From NCBI GenBank assembly GCA_024742875.1, contig JANSXP010000016.1, positions 1 through 64,000 on the forward strand: a stretch of 64,000 nt of DNA. The letters are read 5' to 3'. Position numbers and translations under genes: made by a program. This DNA is from Planctomycetaceae bacterium (GTDB taxonomy: Bacteria; Planctomycetota; Planctomycetia; Planctomycetales; Planctomycetaceae). Each line of letters starts with the position of its first letter. The first letter of the stretch is position 1. The notes under the pieces are model-generated. The model was not told where the DNA came from, ran no database searches, and saw only the letters and a program-made list of their open reading frames with translations. Of the stretch, positions 28,966-39,071 are shown piece after piece.

Positions 28966-31704
28966 TCAGCGTCGGTTGCGGAAGAAGCGATCCGGGTTGC
29001 GGAACGTTTCCGGTGTCAGTTCGGCAACCGCGTTGCCTGGGATGCCCGTGGCATTGGTGTCGTATTCGTACAGCATGCCATCGGGCGTGATGAACAGCCA
29101 CTGGCCGCTGCTCCACAGCCAGCGTTCTCCCAGTCCGGCCCAGTTTTCAAACAGATTGCCCGGCACACGGATGTTCAGATCTTCCACGATGACGTTCAGT
29201 GCATCGGGATTGTCGTCGTCCAGTCGTCCACCCGGCTGCGTCAGCAGGTCCTGATTGTTGAACACCTGAGCGTTCAGCTGAGCAATCAACTCTCCATTGG
29301 CTCCGCCTGATCCATCCCAGCGGTGCAGTGCTCCCTCAGGCGTAATGAACAGCCAGCCCTCATCAGACATCAGCCAGTGTTCGCCCCGACCGCCCCAGTT
29401 GGCGAAGTTGCTGCCCGTGCGGCGAATGCTGAGGCTGTCGCCCATGTAGGCCGCCAGGCGAGCAATCTCATCGGATCGCCGTCCATCACCGTCCTGCAGC
29501 AGCATGTCATTGCCGCGACCGCCGTTCATGCCGTCGCGACCGCGACCTCCGTACATCAGGTCCTCATCCTCGCCACCGGACATCGTGTCATCGCCGCCGC
29601 GACCTTTGAGAGTGTCGCGACCTTCCTGGCCAAACATACGGTCACGTCCTTCACTGCCCAGCAGCAGGTCGTCTCCGCGTCCGCCCATCAGGATGGTGCG
29701 ATCCACGCTGGCCGACGTGGCGTCCAGCACATCATCACCGTCATCGCCTTCCAGAATGATGGTTTCGATGTTCTGGAACACCACATCCAGCGCGGCCATC
29801 TCGATGCTGTCTTCGTCGACCGTTATGACGTCGTCGCTGGAAGTGCCACGAACCACCAGCGTGTCCCGTCCGCGACTGCCTCCGTCCACGCTGACATTCA
29901 TCGGGATGATTCCATCGGCAGCAATGGTGAAGCGTTCGCTGCGTCCATCAGCGCCCCGAAGATTGATGCCCGCGACTTCGTCAGCCGGGCGTTCGGCCAG
30001 CACGCGTCCGCTGTCGGCGTCCACGACTGTCACCCGATCGTTCTCGACGCGAACAGCCACGTTGTCTGTGCCTTCGCGTTCTGCGTTGACGTCCAGCACT
30101 TCGGTACCATGCTGAAAGAACAGATTGGTCTGCAGGCCTTCAATCCCCGTATTGCGTTCAATGATGTCTGAAAGTGTCGTGCTTTCGACCTCTGCCAGTT
30201 CTTCACCGTCCATCACGTTCTGGTACCAGAAGCGGTCTCCGTCCCGCAGACGCTCAAACTGATCGATGATGATGGTGGAAAACGTTTCGCCCATGGATGA
30301 GCCTTCCACGTGATCTTCGGCCAGTCCGCCCACCCACAGGTCGATGTTGTCGACCGATCCGTAGGTTTCTTCCAGAGCAAGGGCGAGTTCAGGGTTGGAC
30401 GTGATCTGATCGAATGAGGTGACCGGTTCCAGTCCCAGATCGGCACGCACCTGGTTGTAGTCGGCCAGGCCATGATCGCGGCCTCGCTGTACATTCAGCG
30501 ACACCAGATCCAGACCGCCCGCCCCCGGAGGTCCAAACAGGAAATTTCGCACGTCATCGACCACGTGAGAGTCCAGTTCCTGCGCCAGCTGCGTGGAAGC
30601 GCCCCGCAGGATGGCATCCACACCGATGGCTTCCACCTGATCGGGGCGGAAGAACGCTTCTGACAGCGACACATTGCCGCCATCAATCACCTCGCCGTTT
30701 TCATCCAGCAGCTGCAGTTCGGGAGACAGCAGACTGTGCCCAAAACGGTAGGCGGCGGTGGAAAACTCGTTGGCGATATTGGGATTCACACTGGGGTCGT
30801 AGCCCGAGTATTCGCTCAGAGCGTCGGCTCCCAGCAGCGCCGGCAGAAACTCATTGTAGGTGATGACCTGCAACTGGGCCCGCACAATCGATCGAGCCTG
30901 CTGGTACAGTTCCTCGTCCGTCAGGCTGGGATCTTCGGCGGCCAGCTCCGTGGCAATGCGGTTGTGTTCGCGAACAAAAATGGTGTGCATGGACGTCAGC
31001 GCGATGTTCTCGTTGGCGCGGATGTCACCGGCCAGGTACAGCGAGTCCGATGTGCCACCTGCGTTGGCCAGGCCATCCACATTGTAGGGCAGGTATTCTC
31101 CATCGCCGGATGTCTTCAGCAGTCCGCCCTCGAACGTCCGCAGCGCGTCCGCCCGTTCCTGATCGGATCCGTACACGACCGACCCGTCGATGAATGCCGT
31201 GATCTCGTTGATCTGATTGCGGATGCCGTCACTGGATTCGTCGCCGTCCACATAGATGGAACGGTTCAGTCCGATTTCCGCTTCACCCGTGAAGAAGGGA
31301 TCAAACAATGGATCGCCGAAGGGCACCTCAATGTTGAATTCCTCGTGGGGCTCTGCGGATTCTGTCAGGTCGATGTCGTGATCCAGAAACTGACCCCAGA
31401 TCCAGATGTAGTCTGTCAGGTTGCGGTCATTGAGGATCGACTCGGACTGTGCGGCCACATTGTTGCTGACCACCCGGGCACTGACGCGATCATCACCCGC
31501 CGGACTGGAGACGCCGTCGGCATACTCGGCATCTGACAGTCGCAGCAGTTCAACACCCGTGCTGCCCAGCTCTGGGTTGTCGACGTTGTTTCCGGTGCCA
31601 TCGATTGACGCGGTTACAGCGGACAGCATCTGGCGTGCTTCAAATACTTCTGCTGCCAGGAAGGCTTCAAGGCGGGACTGGCTGCGGCGGTTGTAACGTT
31701 TCAT
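28966..31704 (-). CDS. Secreted animal-type haem peroxidase with RTX repeats and duplicated C-terminal module
   Basis: The 912-residue protein has an N-terminal export-type motif FEARQMLSA. The peroxidase domain (about 50-570) has Asp108-His109 in QFLDHDID (distal site), RANEN with Arg229 and Glu232, SMHTIFVREHNRIA, and proximal His323 in AYRFGHSLLSP, so the catalytic set of the cyclooxygenase/myeloperoxidase family is complete. RTX-type calcium-binding nonapeptides follow (about 668-740: GGRGDD, GGDDTMSGG, GGRGND). The tail holds two copies of a module with the phrase WLFITPxG. It should use hydrogen peroxide to oxidise halides or organics outside the cell. A/T-rich sequence upstream probably holds its promoter. 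Confidence 0.92.
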   Translation of the reverse strand: MKRYNRRSQSRLEAFLAAEVFEARQMLSAVTASIDGTGNNVDNPELGSTGVELLRLSDAEYADGVSSPAGDDRVSARVVSNNVAAQSESILNDRNLTDYIWIWGQFLDHDIDLTESAEPHEEFNIEVPFGDPLFDPFFTGEAEIGLNRSIYVDGDESSDGIRNQINEITAFIDGSVVYGSDQERADALRTFEGGLLKTSGDGEYLPYNVDGLANAGGTSDSLYLAGDIRANENIALTSMHTIFVREHNRIATELAAEDPSLTDEELYQQARSIVRAQLQVITYNEFLPALLGADALSEYSGYDPSVNPNIANEFSTAAYRFGHSLLSPELQLLDENGEVIDGGNVSLSEAFFRPDQVEAIGVDAILRGASTQLAQELDSHVVDDVRNFLFGPPGAGGLDLVSLNVQRGRDHGLADYNQVRADLGLEPVTSFDQITSNPELALALEETYGSVDNIDLWVGGLAEDHVEGSSMGETFSTIIIDQFERLRDGDRFWYQNVMDGEELAEVESTTLSDIIERNTGIEGLQTNLFFQHGTEVLDVNAEREGTDNVAVRVENDRVTVVDADSGRVLAERPADEVAGINLRGADGRSERFTIAADGIIPMNVSVDGGSRGRDTLVVRGTSSDDVITVDEDSIEMAALDVVFQNIETIILEGDDGDDVLDATSASVDRTILMGGRGDDLLLGSEGRDRMFGQEGRDTLKGRGGDDTMSGGEDEDLMYGGRGRDGMNGGRGNDMLLQDGDGRRSDEIARLAAYMGDSLSIRRTGSNFANWGGRGEHWLMSDEGWLFITPEGALHRWDGSGGANGELIAQLNAQVFNNQDLLTQPGGRLDDDNPDALNVIVEDLNIRVPGNLFENWAGLGERWLWSSGQWLFITPDGMLYEYDTNATGIPGNAVAELTPETFRNPDRFFRNRR

Positions 31705-32467
31705 GATGGAAGACCTTTCGATCAGGTGCTGACTTCAGCGCGCAGAATGAGCGCGAAAAAAATCAACGGGGTGGCGTTAGACAGGAAACCTGAGTGGCAC
31801 TCAGGCGCTCTCGATCGTGCCGGCAATCGCGAAATCGAAGACAACTCCAACGGACACATTCAACAGGGCTGGCTGTCGTTTGGTGTTGTGTTGTGCCTCT
31901 AACCTTAAAACGCGGGCCCGAAAGAAATTCGTCAGATTTCGTGTAAGAAATTTTTGTTGCTTCAGTACCCAGGCGTGGTTTTCGGGTTAGCAGAAAAATT
32001 CTCTGTGATCATCTGATTGCTGTTACATCAGTCAGCCCTGCATGGGCCTGTTTCTGCACGCGCGAGTATCCCGGCTGTCCGGCAGAGGCAGCCTCAGTGG
32101 CGAACGGCGGAACCTAAGCCACCGACATCCAGTGATCTGCGTCTGTCCGACCTGCCGAGTTCTGGATGGGCGTGAGACGGTGGAGCATCGTCTGTTCGCG
32201 AAAGAAGACCGTCGGTCGGCTTCCGAATCCGTCTGGTGCCGGCGAGTTGATGGCCTTCGAGTTTGTACGCCGCGTTACGTCTGTGCGGCTTCTCTGGGAC
32301 CAGACGTTCACGTCAGCGGCAACGTCACCTGTAGGGGGGCTGAATCCGGAGATTCCCTGTGTGCGTCGGACTTGGCGGTGGTCTCAAGGGGCCTCTAATG
32401 GTTAGTTTGAAGACTGACACCAAGCGGCCATCTGGTCTGGCCGAGATTTTCTGACGCGGGTCCAAAT
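31705..32467. other. Divergent intergenic region between peroxidase and amidohydrolase genes
   Basis: About 760 bases without a supported gene. The part at 31880-32000 is clearly richer in A and T and should contain the peroxidase promoter (read leftward). A frame of 118 codons at 32042-32398 has no recognisable feature and no Shine-Dalgarno sequence. Nothing else is seen. Confidence 0.5.
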
Positions 32468-35400
32468 ATGTCAGTGCGATTCTGGTTGCTTCCTGTTTTT
32501 CTGTGTGGTCTTTTGGCAGCATCGGCGGACGATCGGTCGTCGGCTCACCGGGAAGGGTTGCGTGAGAATCGGCCCGATGTCTGGGCGCTGCAACACGTGA
32601 CGGTTGTCGTGAAGCCCGGTCAGGTGGTGAGCGATGCGACGCTTGTCGTGCGAGACGGAAAGATTGATTCCGTGCAGCCCGGCGGCGACGTGCCGGCGGA
32701 CGCACGGGCCATCGATCTGTCGGGCAAAACAATTTACGCCGGCCTGATTGATGCTTATGCAGAAACTGAGATTCCGGGCTGGCAGTTGCAGCAGACGGCC
32801 GGTTACTGGAATCCTCAGGTGGTTCCGCACTTGTCCGTCGCCCGCCGTCTGACGGAAAACGAAGACGCGGCCGCACTGCGAAAGCAGGGGATCGTGGCCC
32901 AGCTGCGTGCTCCCGGGAATGCCATCATTCGGGGTCAAAGCGCGCTGGTGACCACAGGCACGGACGATCGCAACCATGTCGTACTGCGACCCGACGTTGC
33001 CCAGCACATGCAGTTGACGCTGTCTCAACGTGGCCGTGATCAGTATCCCGGTTCGCCGATGGGCGCTGTGGCGCTGGCCCGTCAGGCCATGTATGATGCC
33101 GGGTGGTATCGCGAGGCATGGAAAAGAGCGACCGCAGATACCGCACTGCCGCGACCGGAACGCAATGTGGCGCTGGCCGCGCTGGAGCCCCTGCTGATCG
33201 CTGAGCAGCCTGCGATCATCGAGTGCACGTCGGAACTGTACGTGCTGCGTGCGGATCGGTTTGCCCGGGAGTTCGGCCTGAGCCTGATTATCCGCGGCAG
33301 TGGCAGCGAGTACCAAAGACTGGAAGACATCTCGGCCACCGACCGACCGCTGATTCTGCCGCTGAATTTTCCGAAGGCGCCCAACGTCAGCACGCCCGAG
33401 CTGGCGGACAATGCCACGCTGGAATCGCTGATGCACTGGGATCTGGCTCCCGAGAATCCCGCGCGTGTGGCGGCGGCCGGTATCCCGATTGCTTTCACTA
33501 CAGATCGCCTGGACTCGCCTGACGATTTTCTGACGGCCATTCGCCGAGCCGTTGAGCGGGGTCTCAGTGCGGACGCCGCACTGGCGGCCATGACCCAGAC
33601 GCCGGCAGAGCTGTATGGCGTCACGGAACTGCTGGGATCCGTGGAAGCCGGCAAACTGGCCAGCTTTGTTGTGACCGATGGTGATCTGTTTGCCGAAGAC
33701 ACCGAGGTGGTTGAGACTTGGGTGGATGGAAAGCGATTTGAACATGATCCGCCTCCGGCCCGCGACCTGGAGGGCCGCTATGTTTTGCAGTTGAAGTCCT
33801 CAGGCTCATTGCCAAAGAAACTGTACGTGGAGCTGAAAGAAGACAGCGGGCGGATCTCTGATGCGGTGCTGCCCGATAAAGACGACGACGCCAAAGCTGA
33901 AGACTCTGCGAAATCCGGGACCGACAAAAAGAACGGCTCTGCCAGGTCGGGCAAAAAGAAAAAAGGTGAGCCCACCCCGGTCGTGGTCGATCTGCGCAAT
34001 GTGGCGTTAAACGACTACGCAGCCACCGCCAGGTTCGAGGCGAAAGAGTACGGGCAGGAGGGTATCGCCCGCGTGTCGCTGCTGTTCAGCGAAGTGGATG
34101 TCACCTCCGGGCGTCCCTTGGGTATGGGGCAGCTCGTCTGGCCGTCCGGCGATGTGTCCTCTCTGACATTCCTTGCAGCAGACGACCAGGCGGTCGATAT
34201 TGATTCGGACGACGACGACGACAACGACAACGACGCGGACGACGACGCAGACGATGACGACGCGGACGATGATGAAGCGGACGACAAAGGCGCTTCATTT
34301 GATGTGAACTATCCACTGGGGGCGTTCGGTCGGACCAAACTGCCGACACGCGGGACAGTGGCTTTCACACATGCGACTATCTGGACGTGCGGTCCGGCCG
34401 GAATTCTTGAAGACGCCACGCTGCTGATCCACGATGGCACCATTCAGGCTGTAGGAATCGCGGTGGACATTCCGAAGTCAGCGACTGTGGTCGATCTGAA
34501 GGGACAGCATATTACGCCTGGAATCATCGACTGCCATTCGCACATGGCCAGTGACGGAGGCATCAACGAAGCCACTCAGGCCATCACCTGCGAAGTCCGC
34601 ATTGGCGACTTCATCGACTGCACGGACATCACGATCTATCGACAGCTGGCCGGTGGTGTGACGGCGGCCAATATTTTGCACGGGTCTGCCAATCCGATTG
34701 GAGGACAGAACCAGGTGATCAAACTCAGGTGGGGAGTCAATGACGAACAAATGAAGTTTGCCCAGGCTCCCGGTGGTGTGAAATTCGCGCTGGGCGAGAA
34801 CGTGAAACAGAGCAACTGGGGAGACGACTATCGCACCCGCTATCCCCAGACCCGTATGGGCGTGGAAGAGCTGTTTCGCGATGCATTCACCGCGGCACGT
34901 GAATACGGGCAGCGGTGGGACGACTGGCGAAAGAACCGACGGGGGCTGCCGCCGCGGCGGGATCTGGAACTGGATGCCCTGCTGGAGATGGTGGAGGGTA
35001 CACGCTGGATCCACTGTCACAGTTATCGGCAGGATGAAATTCTGGCTCTGATCCGCGTGCTGGATGACTTTGATATCACGATTGGCACCTTTCAGCACAT
35101 TCTGGAGGGCTACAAAGTGGCAGACGCTATGGCCCGGCATGGGGCGATGGGATCCGCGTTTTCCGACTGGTGGGCATACAAGTTTGAAGTCTATGACGCC
35201 ATCCCGTTTGGCGGGGCTTTGATGCACGAAGCAGGCGTCGTTGTGTCATTCAATTCTGATGATGCCGAACTGGGCACACGATTAAATCTGGAGGCTGCCA
35301 AGGCCGTCAAATACGGTGGTGTCTCGCCGGAAGAGGCACTGAAGTTTGTGACGCTGAACCCGGCACGACAGCTGCGTATCGATGAGTATGTAGGCTCACT

Positions 35401-35713
35401 GGAGGTAGGCAAACATGCGGACTTTGCCGTGTGGAATGGTGATCCCCTGTCTTCGTTCTCGCACTGTCGTCAGACGTGGATCGACGGCGCGCGGTACTTT
35501 GATCATGACGAAGACGCGGCCGCACGCGACCACGTATATCAAATGCGCAACACCCTGATCCAGAAAATCCTCAGTTCCGGTGCCGACATGCAGGGGGCTG
35601 ATGAGCAGCGACGCCGGCCGCGCAGCACAGACATGTGGCCACGCCACGATGAATACTGTCGCCACAGCCAAAACGATGACGCTCGCCTGCAGTCGATCAA
35701 AAGCGGACGGTAG
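32468..35713 (+). CDS. Two-domain amidohydrolase with inactive-looking first domain
   Basis: The 1081-residue exported protein (signal VRFWLLPVFLCGLLAASA) contains two amidohydrolase-like parts. In the first (about 39-430) the usual metal motif P-G-L-I-D-x-H-x-H reads AGLIDAYAETE, with no His. In the second (about 620-1050) the motif is complete: DCHSHM (His690, His692), then IHCHS (His849), FQHI (His877) and NSDD (Asp931), as in imidazolonepropionase-like hydrolases. They are joined by a Lys/Glu-rich stretch and a run of Asp (about 581-607). The real activity is unknown; it probably cleaves a cyclic amide or peptide-like bond in the periplasm. A related gene follows. Confidence 0.88.
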   Translation: MSVRFWLLPVFLCGLLAASADDRSSAHREGLRENRPDVWALQHVTVVVKPGQVVSDATLVVRDGKIDSVQPGGDVPADARAIDLSGKTIYAGLIDAYAETEIPGWQLQQTAGYWNPQVVPHLSVARRLTENEDAAALRKQGIVAQLRAPGNAIIRGQSALVTTGTDDRNHVVLRPDVAQHMQLTLSQRGRDQYPGSPMGAVALARQAMYDAGWYREAWKRATADTALPRPERNVALAALEPLLIAEQPAIIECTSELYVLRADRFAREFGLSLIIRGSGSEYQRLEDISATDRPLILPLNFPKAPNVSTPELADNATLESLMHWDLAPENPARVAAAGIPIAFTTDRLDSPDDFLTAIRRAVERGLSADAALAAMTQTPAELYGVTELLGSVEAGKLASFVVTDGDLFAEDTEVVETWVDGKRFEHDPPPARDLEGRYVLQLKSSGSLPKKLYVELKEDSGRISDAVLPDKDDDAKAEDSAKSGTDKKNGSARSGKKKKGEPTPVVVDLRNVALNDYAATARFEAKEYGQEGIARVSLLFSEVDVTSGRPLGMGQLVWPSGDVSSLTFLAADDQAVDIDSDDDDDNDNDADDDADDDDADDDEADDKGASFDVNYPLGAFGRTKLPTRGTVAFTHATIWTCGPAGILEDATLLIHDGTIQAVGIAVDIPKSATVVDLKGQHITPGIIDCHSHMASDGGINEATQAITCEVRIGDFIDCTDITIYRQLAGGVTAANILHGSANPIGGQNQVIKLRWGVNDEQMKFAQAPGGVKFALGENVKQSNWGDDYRTRYPQTRMGVEELFRDAFTAAREYGQRWDDWRKNRRGLPPRRDLELDALLEMVEGTRWIHCHSYRQDEILALIRVLDDFDITIGTFQHILEGYKVADAMARHGAMGSAFSDWWAYKFEVYDAIPFGGALMHEAGVVVSFNSDDAELGTRLNLEAAKAVKYGGVSPEEALKFVTLNPARQLRIDEYVGSLEVGKHADFAVWNGDPLSSFSHCRQTWIDGARYFDHDEDAAARDHVYQMRNTLIQKILSSGADMQGADEQRRRPRSTDMWPRHDEYCRHSQNDDARLQSIKSGR
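34208..34287 (+). repeat. GAC-rich low-complexity stretch coding for a poly-Asp linker
   Basis: A run of GAC/GAT codons broken only by Asn, Ala and Glu codons codes for about 27 mostly Asp residues between the two amidohydrolase domains. Such stretches change length easily by slippage and can bind calcium. Confidence 0.85.
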
Positions 35714-35786
35714 TGCGTCCGTCGTGCTGTCGGTTGTCCGCGTGACTTTGTCTGAATCCACTCATTTTTGTCTTCGGACTCTTCCT

Positions 35787-37082
35787 ATGAATCGTTTCTT
35801 TTGTCTGTTCCATTCACTGCTGCTTGTGGCAGCCGTCGTCGCCACACCGGCATTTGCCAGCGATGAGGTGCCGGGAGCACCTCAGAAAAAAGCGATCGCT
35901 CTGACGAACGCAATCGTGCACACCATTCTTGAGCCTCCCATCGCAGACGGTGTCGTGCTGTTTGAGAACGGCACCATCACGGCCGTCGGCAGGAAAGTGA
36001 AGATTCCCAAAGGCGCCGAAGTCATCGATCTGCAGGGGCAGCACGTCTACCCTGGACTGATTGAGGCGATGTCACAGATCGGCTTGCGGGAAGTGTCAGC
36101 CGTGCGTGCCAGCATCGACAGCTCCGAGGCGGGCAGCATCAACCCCAATGTGAAGGCTCATGTCGCCTTCAATCCGGACAGTGAAGTGATTCCCGTGACC
36201 CGGGCGAACGGGGTCCTGATTGCCGTTTCAGCACCGTCGGGAGGACGCGTCAGCGGTTATGCCAGCGTGATGCAGCTGGACGGATGGACGTGGGAACAGA
36301 TGACCGTCAAAGCGGCCGCCGGGCTCGTGGTCAACTGGCCGTTTCCCGCTGCGGATGGTGCCAGTGAGGGCCTGCAGGAATTTCGTGAGCTCATTGAAGA
36401 TGCCAAAGCGTACCACCGGGCGCGGGCTGTACCTGACAGCCGGCAGGCGTTTGACATTCGACTGGACGCTTTTGGTCCAGTCCTGGAGGGGACCACGCCG
36501 CTGATTGTGCGGGCCAGTGATCAGCGATCGATTCAGTCGGCGGTGGCGTTTGCCGTGGAGTATGATCTGAAGCTGGTGATCTTTGGCGGGCATGATGCGG
36601 TACTGTGTGCCGACCTGCTGAAAAAACACGGCGTTCCCGTGATTATTGATTCGGTGTTGCGTCGCCCCCGTCGCCGACACGAACCGTATGATGCCGCTTA
36701 TACGCTCGCCAGCCGGCTCAGCCGCAAGGGCGTGAAGTTCTGTATCAGTGGCTACGGCCGCGAAGAAACGTGGAACGCCCGGAATCTGCCGTACCATGCT
36801 GCCATGGCGGCCGCCCATGGTCTGTCGTATGCGGACGCCCTGCGTTCGATCACTCAGTATCCCGCCGAAATTCTGGGCATTGACGGTCAGGTCGGCACAC
36901 TGGCTGTGGGCCGCGACGCCACGATCATCGTCACCAGCGGTGATCCGCTGGAAATTGACACTCAGGTCAATCAGGCATGGGTCCAGGGGCGACGCGTCCA
37001 GCTGACGAGCCGGCATACCCGACTGAACGACAAGTACGAACAGAAGTACGAACAGCAGCGGGCCCAGTTGAAGGCACGCTAG
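35787..37082 (+). CDS. Amidohydrolase-like protein without metal ligands
   Basis: From ATG 35787 the product is 431 residues with a signal peptide (FCLFHSLLLVAAVVATPAFA). The amidohydrolase fold is recognisable from the N-terminal strand pattern (DGVVLFENGTITAVGRKVKI), DLQGQHVYPGLIEAMSQIG and the C-terminal ILGIDGQVGTLAVGRDATII. However, where active members have H-x-H after P-G-L-I, this protein has E-A-M-S, and I find no clear replacement. It resembles the first domain of the preceding 1081-residue protein and starts 73 bases after it, so the two probably act together, with this one perhaps structural or with altered chemistry. Not a frameshift: the frame is intact. Confidence 0.85.
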   Translation: MNRFFCLFHSLLLVAAVVATPAFASDEVPGAPQKKAIALTNAIVHTILEPPIADGVVLFENGTITAVGRKVKIPKGAEVIDLQGQHVYPGLIEAMSQIGLREVSAVRASIDSSEAGSINPNVKAHVAFNPDSEVIPVTRANGVLIAVSAPSGGRVSGYASVMQLDGWTWEQMTVKAAAGLVVNWPFPAADGASEGLQEFRELIEDAKAYHRARAVPDSRQAFDIRLDAFGPVLEGTTPLIVRASDQRSIQSAVAFAVEYDLKLVIFGGHDAVLCADLLKKHGVPVIIDSVLRRPRRRHEPYDAAYTLASRLSRKGVKFCISGYGREETWNARNLPYHAAMAAAHGLSYADALRSITQYPAEILGIDGQVGTLAVGRDATIIVTSGDPLEIDTQVNQAWVQGRRVQLTSRHTRLNDKYEQKYEQQRAQLKAR

Positions 37083-37321
37083 CGGGGCATTGGCGGGAGC
37101 TGATGCGCTCGTTGAAATATGGCACCTGAGAACCCACCTGGTTTTACGCCGTGTGTGCGTGGCAGCGTGCCGTAGGCGACGTTTTCCGTGTGGCCGATTG
37201 GGGGCCGGGCGATGGTTGACAGGGGCGATGTGGCCGACCAGTGATGAGTCAGGTCACGCCCTGCTCACCGGACCTGCCCGACTTTGGTTCGTTCATCAGC
37301 TCCGTCGTGCGGGAGCTCCGT

Positions 37322-38794
37322 CTAATTCATCAGTTCTTTGACCTTCTGCCCGAAGTATTCAAAGACTTCGCGGCCGAAGTAAATGGCCAGTCCGACGACA
37401 ATCAGAATACCGGCGATCCACAGGATGAGGCTGATCATGCCGACCAGTCCGCGCCATTTGTTGCCCAGCCACCGCCAGCGGTTGCGGCGTTTTTCGTCAC
37501 GTTCCACCTGCTTGTACAGGTTTTTCATGTCGTCTTTTTTGAACTGCTCCGTCTTTTTGGTGAGCTGCTTCTCGACCGCCTCGGTGAATTCCGGAAACTG
37601 CGACAGCGGCATGTAGTTGCCTTCGGCACTCAGTTTGGCTTTGGCCTTGGCCGTCAGCATGCCGGCGGCCAGCATCTTCAGCACCCGACCGGTCGACAGC
37701 TTTTCCACCACCGCCTTGCCGTTGACGTCTGTGAATTTGACGTACCACGTGCGGGATGCCTGTTTGGTTTCTGACAGCCTGGCATCCGCCCTTGATGAGC
37801 GCTGAGCTCCACTGCGGGAGGTGGCCGTTGTGGCGGCAACACCGGCCGTCGTGCTGGCAGATCGTCCCACGCCGGTGGGCAGTGCGCCGTTAATGAACGA
37901 CGGCGCTTCGGAGTGCACGCCAAGGGCGGCCAGATCATGGATGACGTCACCACAGTCGCTGTACCGATGTTTCGGATCTTTGGCCATCATCTTGTCGATG
38001 ATCAGGTCCAGGCGTTCCGGTATGCCGGGGGTGACTTTGCGTGCCGGCTCGTACTTGCCGGTCTCCTTGGCCATGATCAGTTCCAGCGCCGTGCCTCCGG
38101 AGAACGGCAGTTTGCCGGTCAGCATGTGGTACAGCGTCGCGCCCAGTGCATAGATGTCTGATCGCTGGTCGACTGTTTTTGCACTGCGGGCCTGCTCGGG
38201 CGCCATGTACAGCGGTGTTCCCAGGCCGGTGCCGCTTTGTGTCATCGACACGTCTTCATCGAGCACCTTTGCCAGTCCGAAGTCGGCCACCTTCACCACG
38301 CCCTTGCTGGTGAGCAGCACGTTGTCCGGCTTGATGTCGCGATGCACCATGTTCAGGTCATGTGCGTGCTTCAGACCTTCCGCGGCAGCGATTGTCAGGT
38401 GGACGGCATCCGCCACAGAAAACTGCTCCTGCTGATCCAGCCAGTCCTGAACGCTTTTGCCGTCGATGTATTCGATGGCAGCAAAGTGCAGTCCCTTGAA
38501 GGAATCGACCGCATACACCTTCACGACGTTGGGGTGATCAAGCTTGGCCATGGAGCGAGCTTCGCGGAGGAAGCGGGCCACAAAGTCTTCTTTTTTGGAC
38601 AGCTCTTTCGACAGCGTTTTCAGCGCGACCATGCGGTCCAGACTGATTTGATGGGCCAGAAAGACTTCGCCCATGCCCCCTTTGCCCAGGCGCTTTTTCA
38701 GTTCAAAGTCGCCGACTTTTGTGACGCTCTTCTTCCCCGACTTCGCCTTCTGGGGGCTTTGCGGTTTCTTCTTTTTGTGGGGATTGTCCGTCAC
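37322..38794 (-). CDS. Membrane-anchored Hanks-type Ser/Thr protein kinase with GYF-like domain
   Basis: The 490-residue kinase starts at GTG 38794 with GAGG upstream. The kinase domain (about 28-290) is complete: GKGGMGEVF, catalytic Lys59 in VALKT, HRDIKPDNVLL (Asp153), DFGLA (Asp171) and APEQ. A Ser/Thr/Ala-rich linker leads to a GYF_2-like segment (about 350-400, TWYVKFTD to MPLSQFPEF), then a Lys-rich coiled stretch and one membrane helix near the C-terminus (about 449-473). Planctomycetes have many such kinases; the kinase faces the cytoplasm and the short tail the periplasm. The signal and substrate are unknown. It is monocistronic here. Confidence 0.95.
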   Translation of the reverse strand: MTDNPHKKKKPQSPQKAKSGKKSVTKVGDFELKKRLGKGGMGEVFLAHQISLDRMVALKTLSKELSKKEDFVARFLREARSMAKLDHPNVVKVYAVDSFKGLHFAAIEYIDGKSVQDWLDQQEQFSVADAVHLTIAAAEGLKHAHDLNMVHRDIKPDNVLLTSKGVVKVADFGLAKVLDEDVSMTQSGTGLGTPLYMAPEQARSAKTVDQRSDIYALGATLYHMLTGKLPFSGGTALELIMAKETGKYEPARKVTPGIPERLDLIIDKMMAKDPKHRYSDCGDVIHDLAALGVHSEAPSFINGALPTGVGRSASTTAGVAATTATSRSGAQRSSRADARLSETKQASRTWYVKFTDVNGKAVVEKLSTGRVLKMLAAGMLTAKAKAKLSAEGNYMPLSQFPEFTEAVEKQLTKKTEQFKKDDMKNLYKQVERDEKRRNRWRWLGNKWRGLVGMISLILWIAGILIVVGLAIYFGREVFEYFGQKVKELMN

Positions 38795-39071
38795 GTCAAC
38801 CTCGACAGGGGATTCAGGCTCAGTCCCGCGACTGTTGAGTCAGACTGGCAGGTCAGTCTGGCGAGGCAGTCCGGCAGGCATGCAATTCGACTCGAAGGTG
38901 ATTTGATTAACGCTGCTCTTCTGGTTCTAACTTAAATCCGCAATGGTCCTCAATCTGCGACGGATATCTGAATTTCAAACGAGGCCGACATTCATCGACA
39001 TTGCATGTGGAACAACCTGCACATTCGCATCGACGCCACCGCAGGCTGCGTGCGCCCAGCCTCGTGGAGCG

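Noticed and set aside
32042-32398. Plus-strand frame of 118 codons before the amidohydrolase
   Set aside because: No signal, domain or ribosome-binding site; Arg/Cys/Val-rich composition of random frames.
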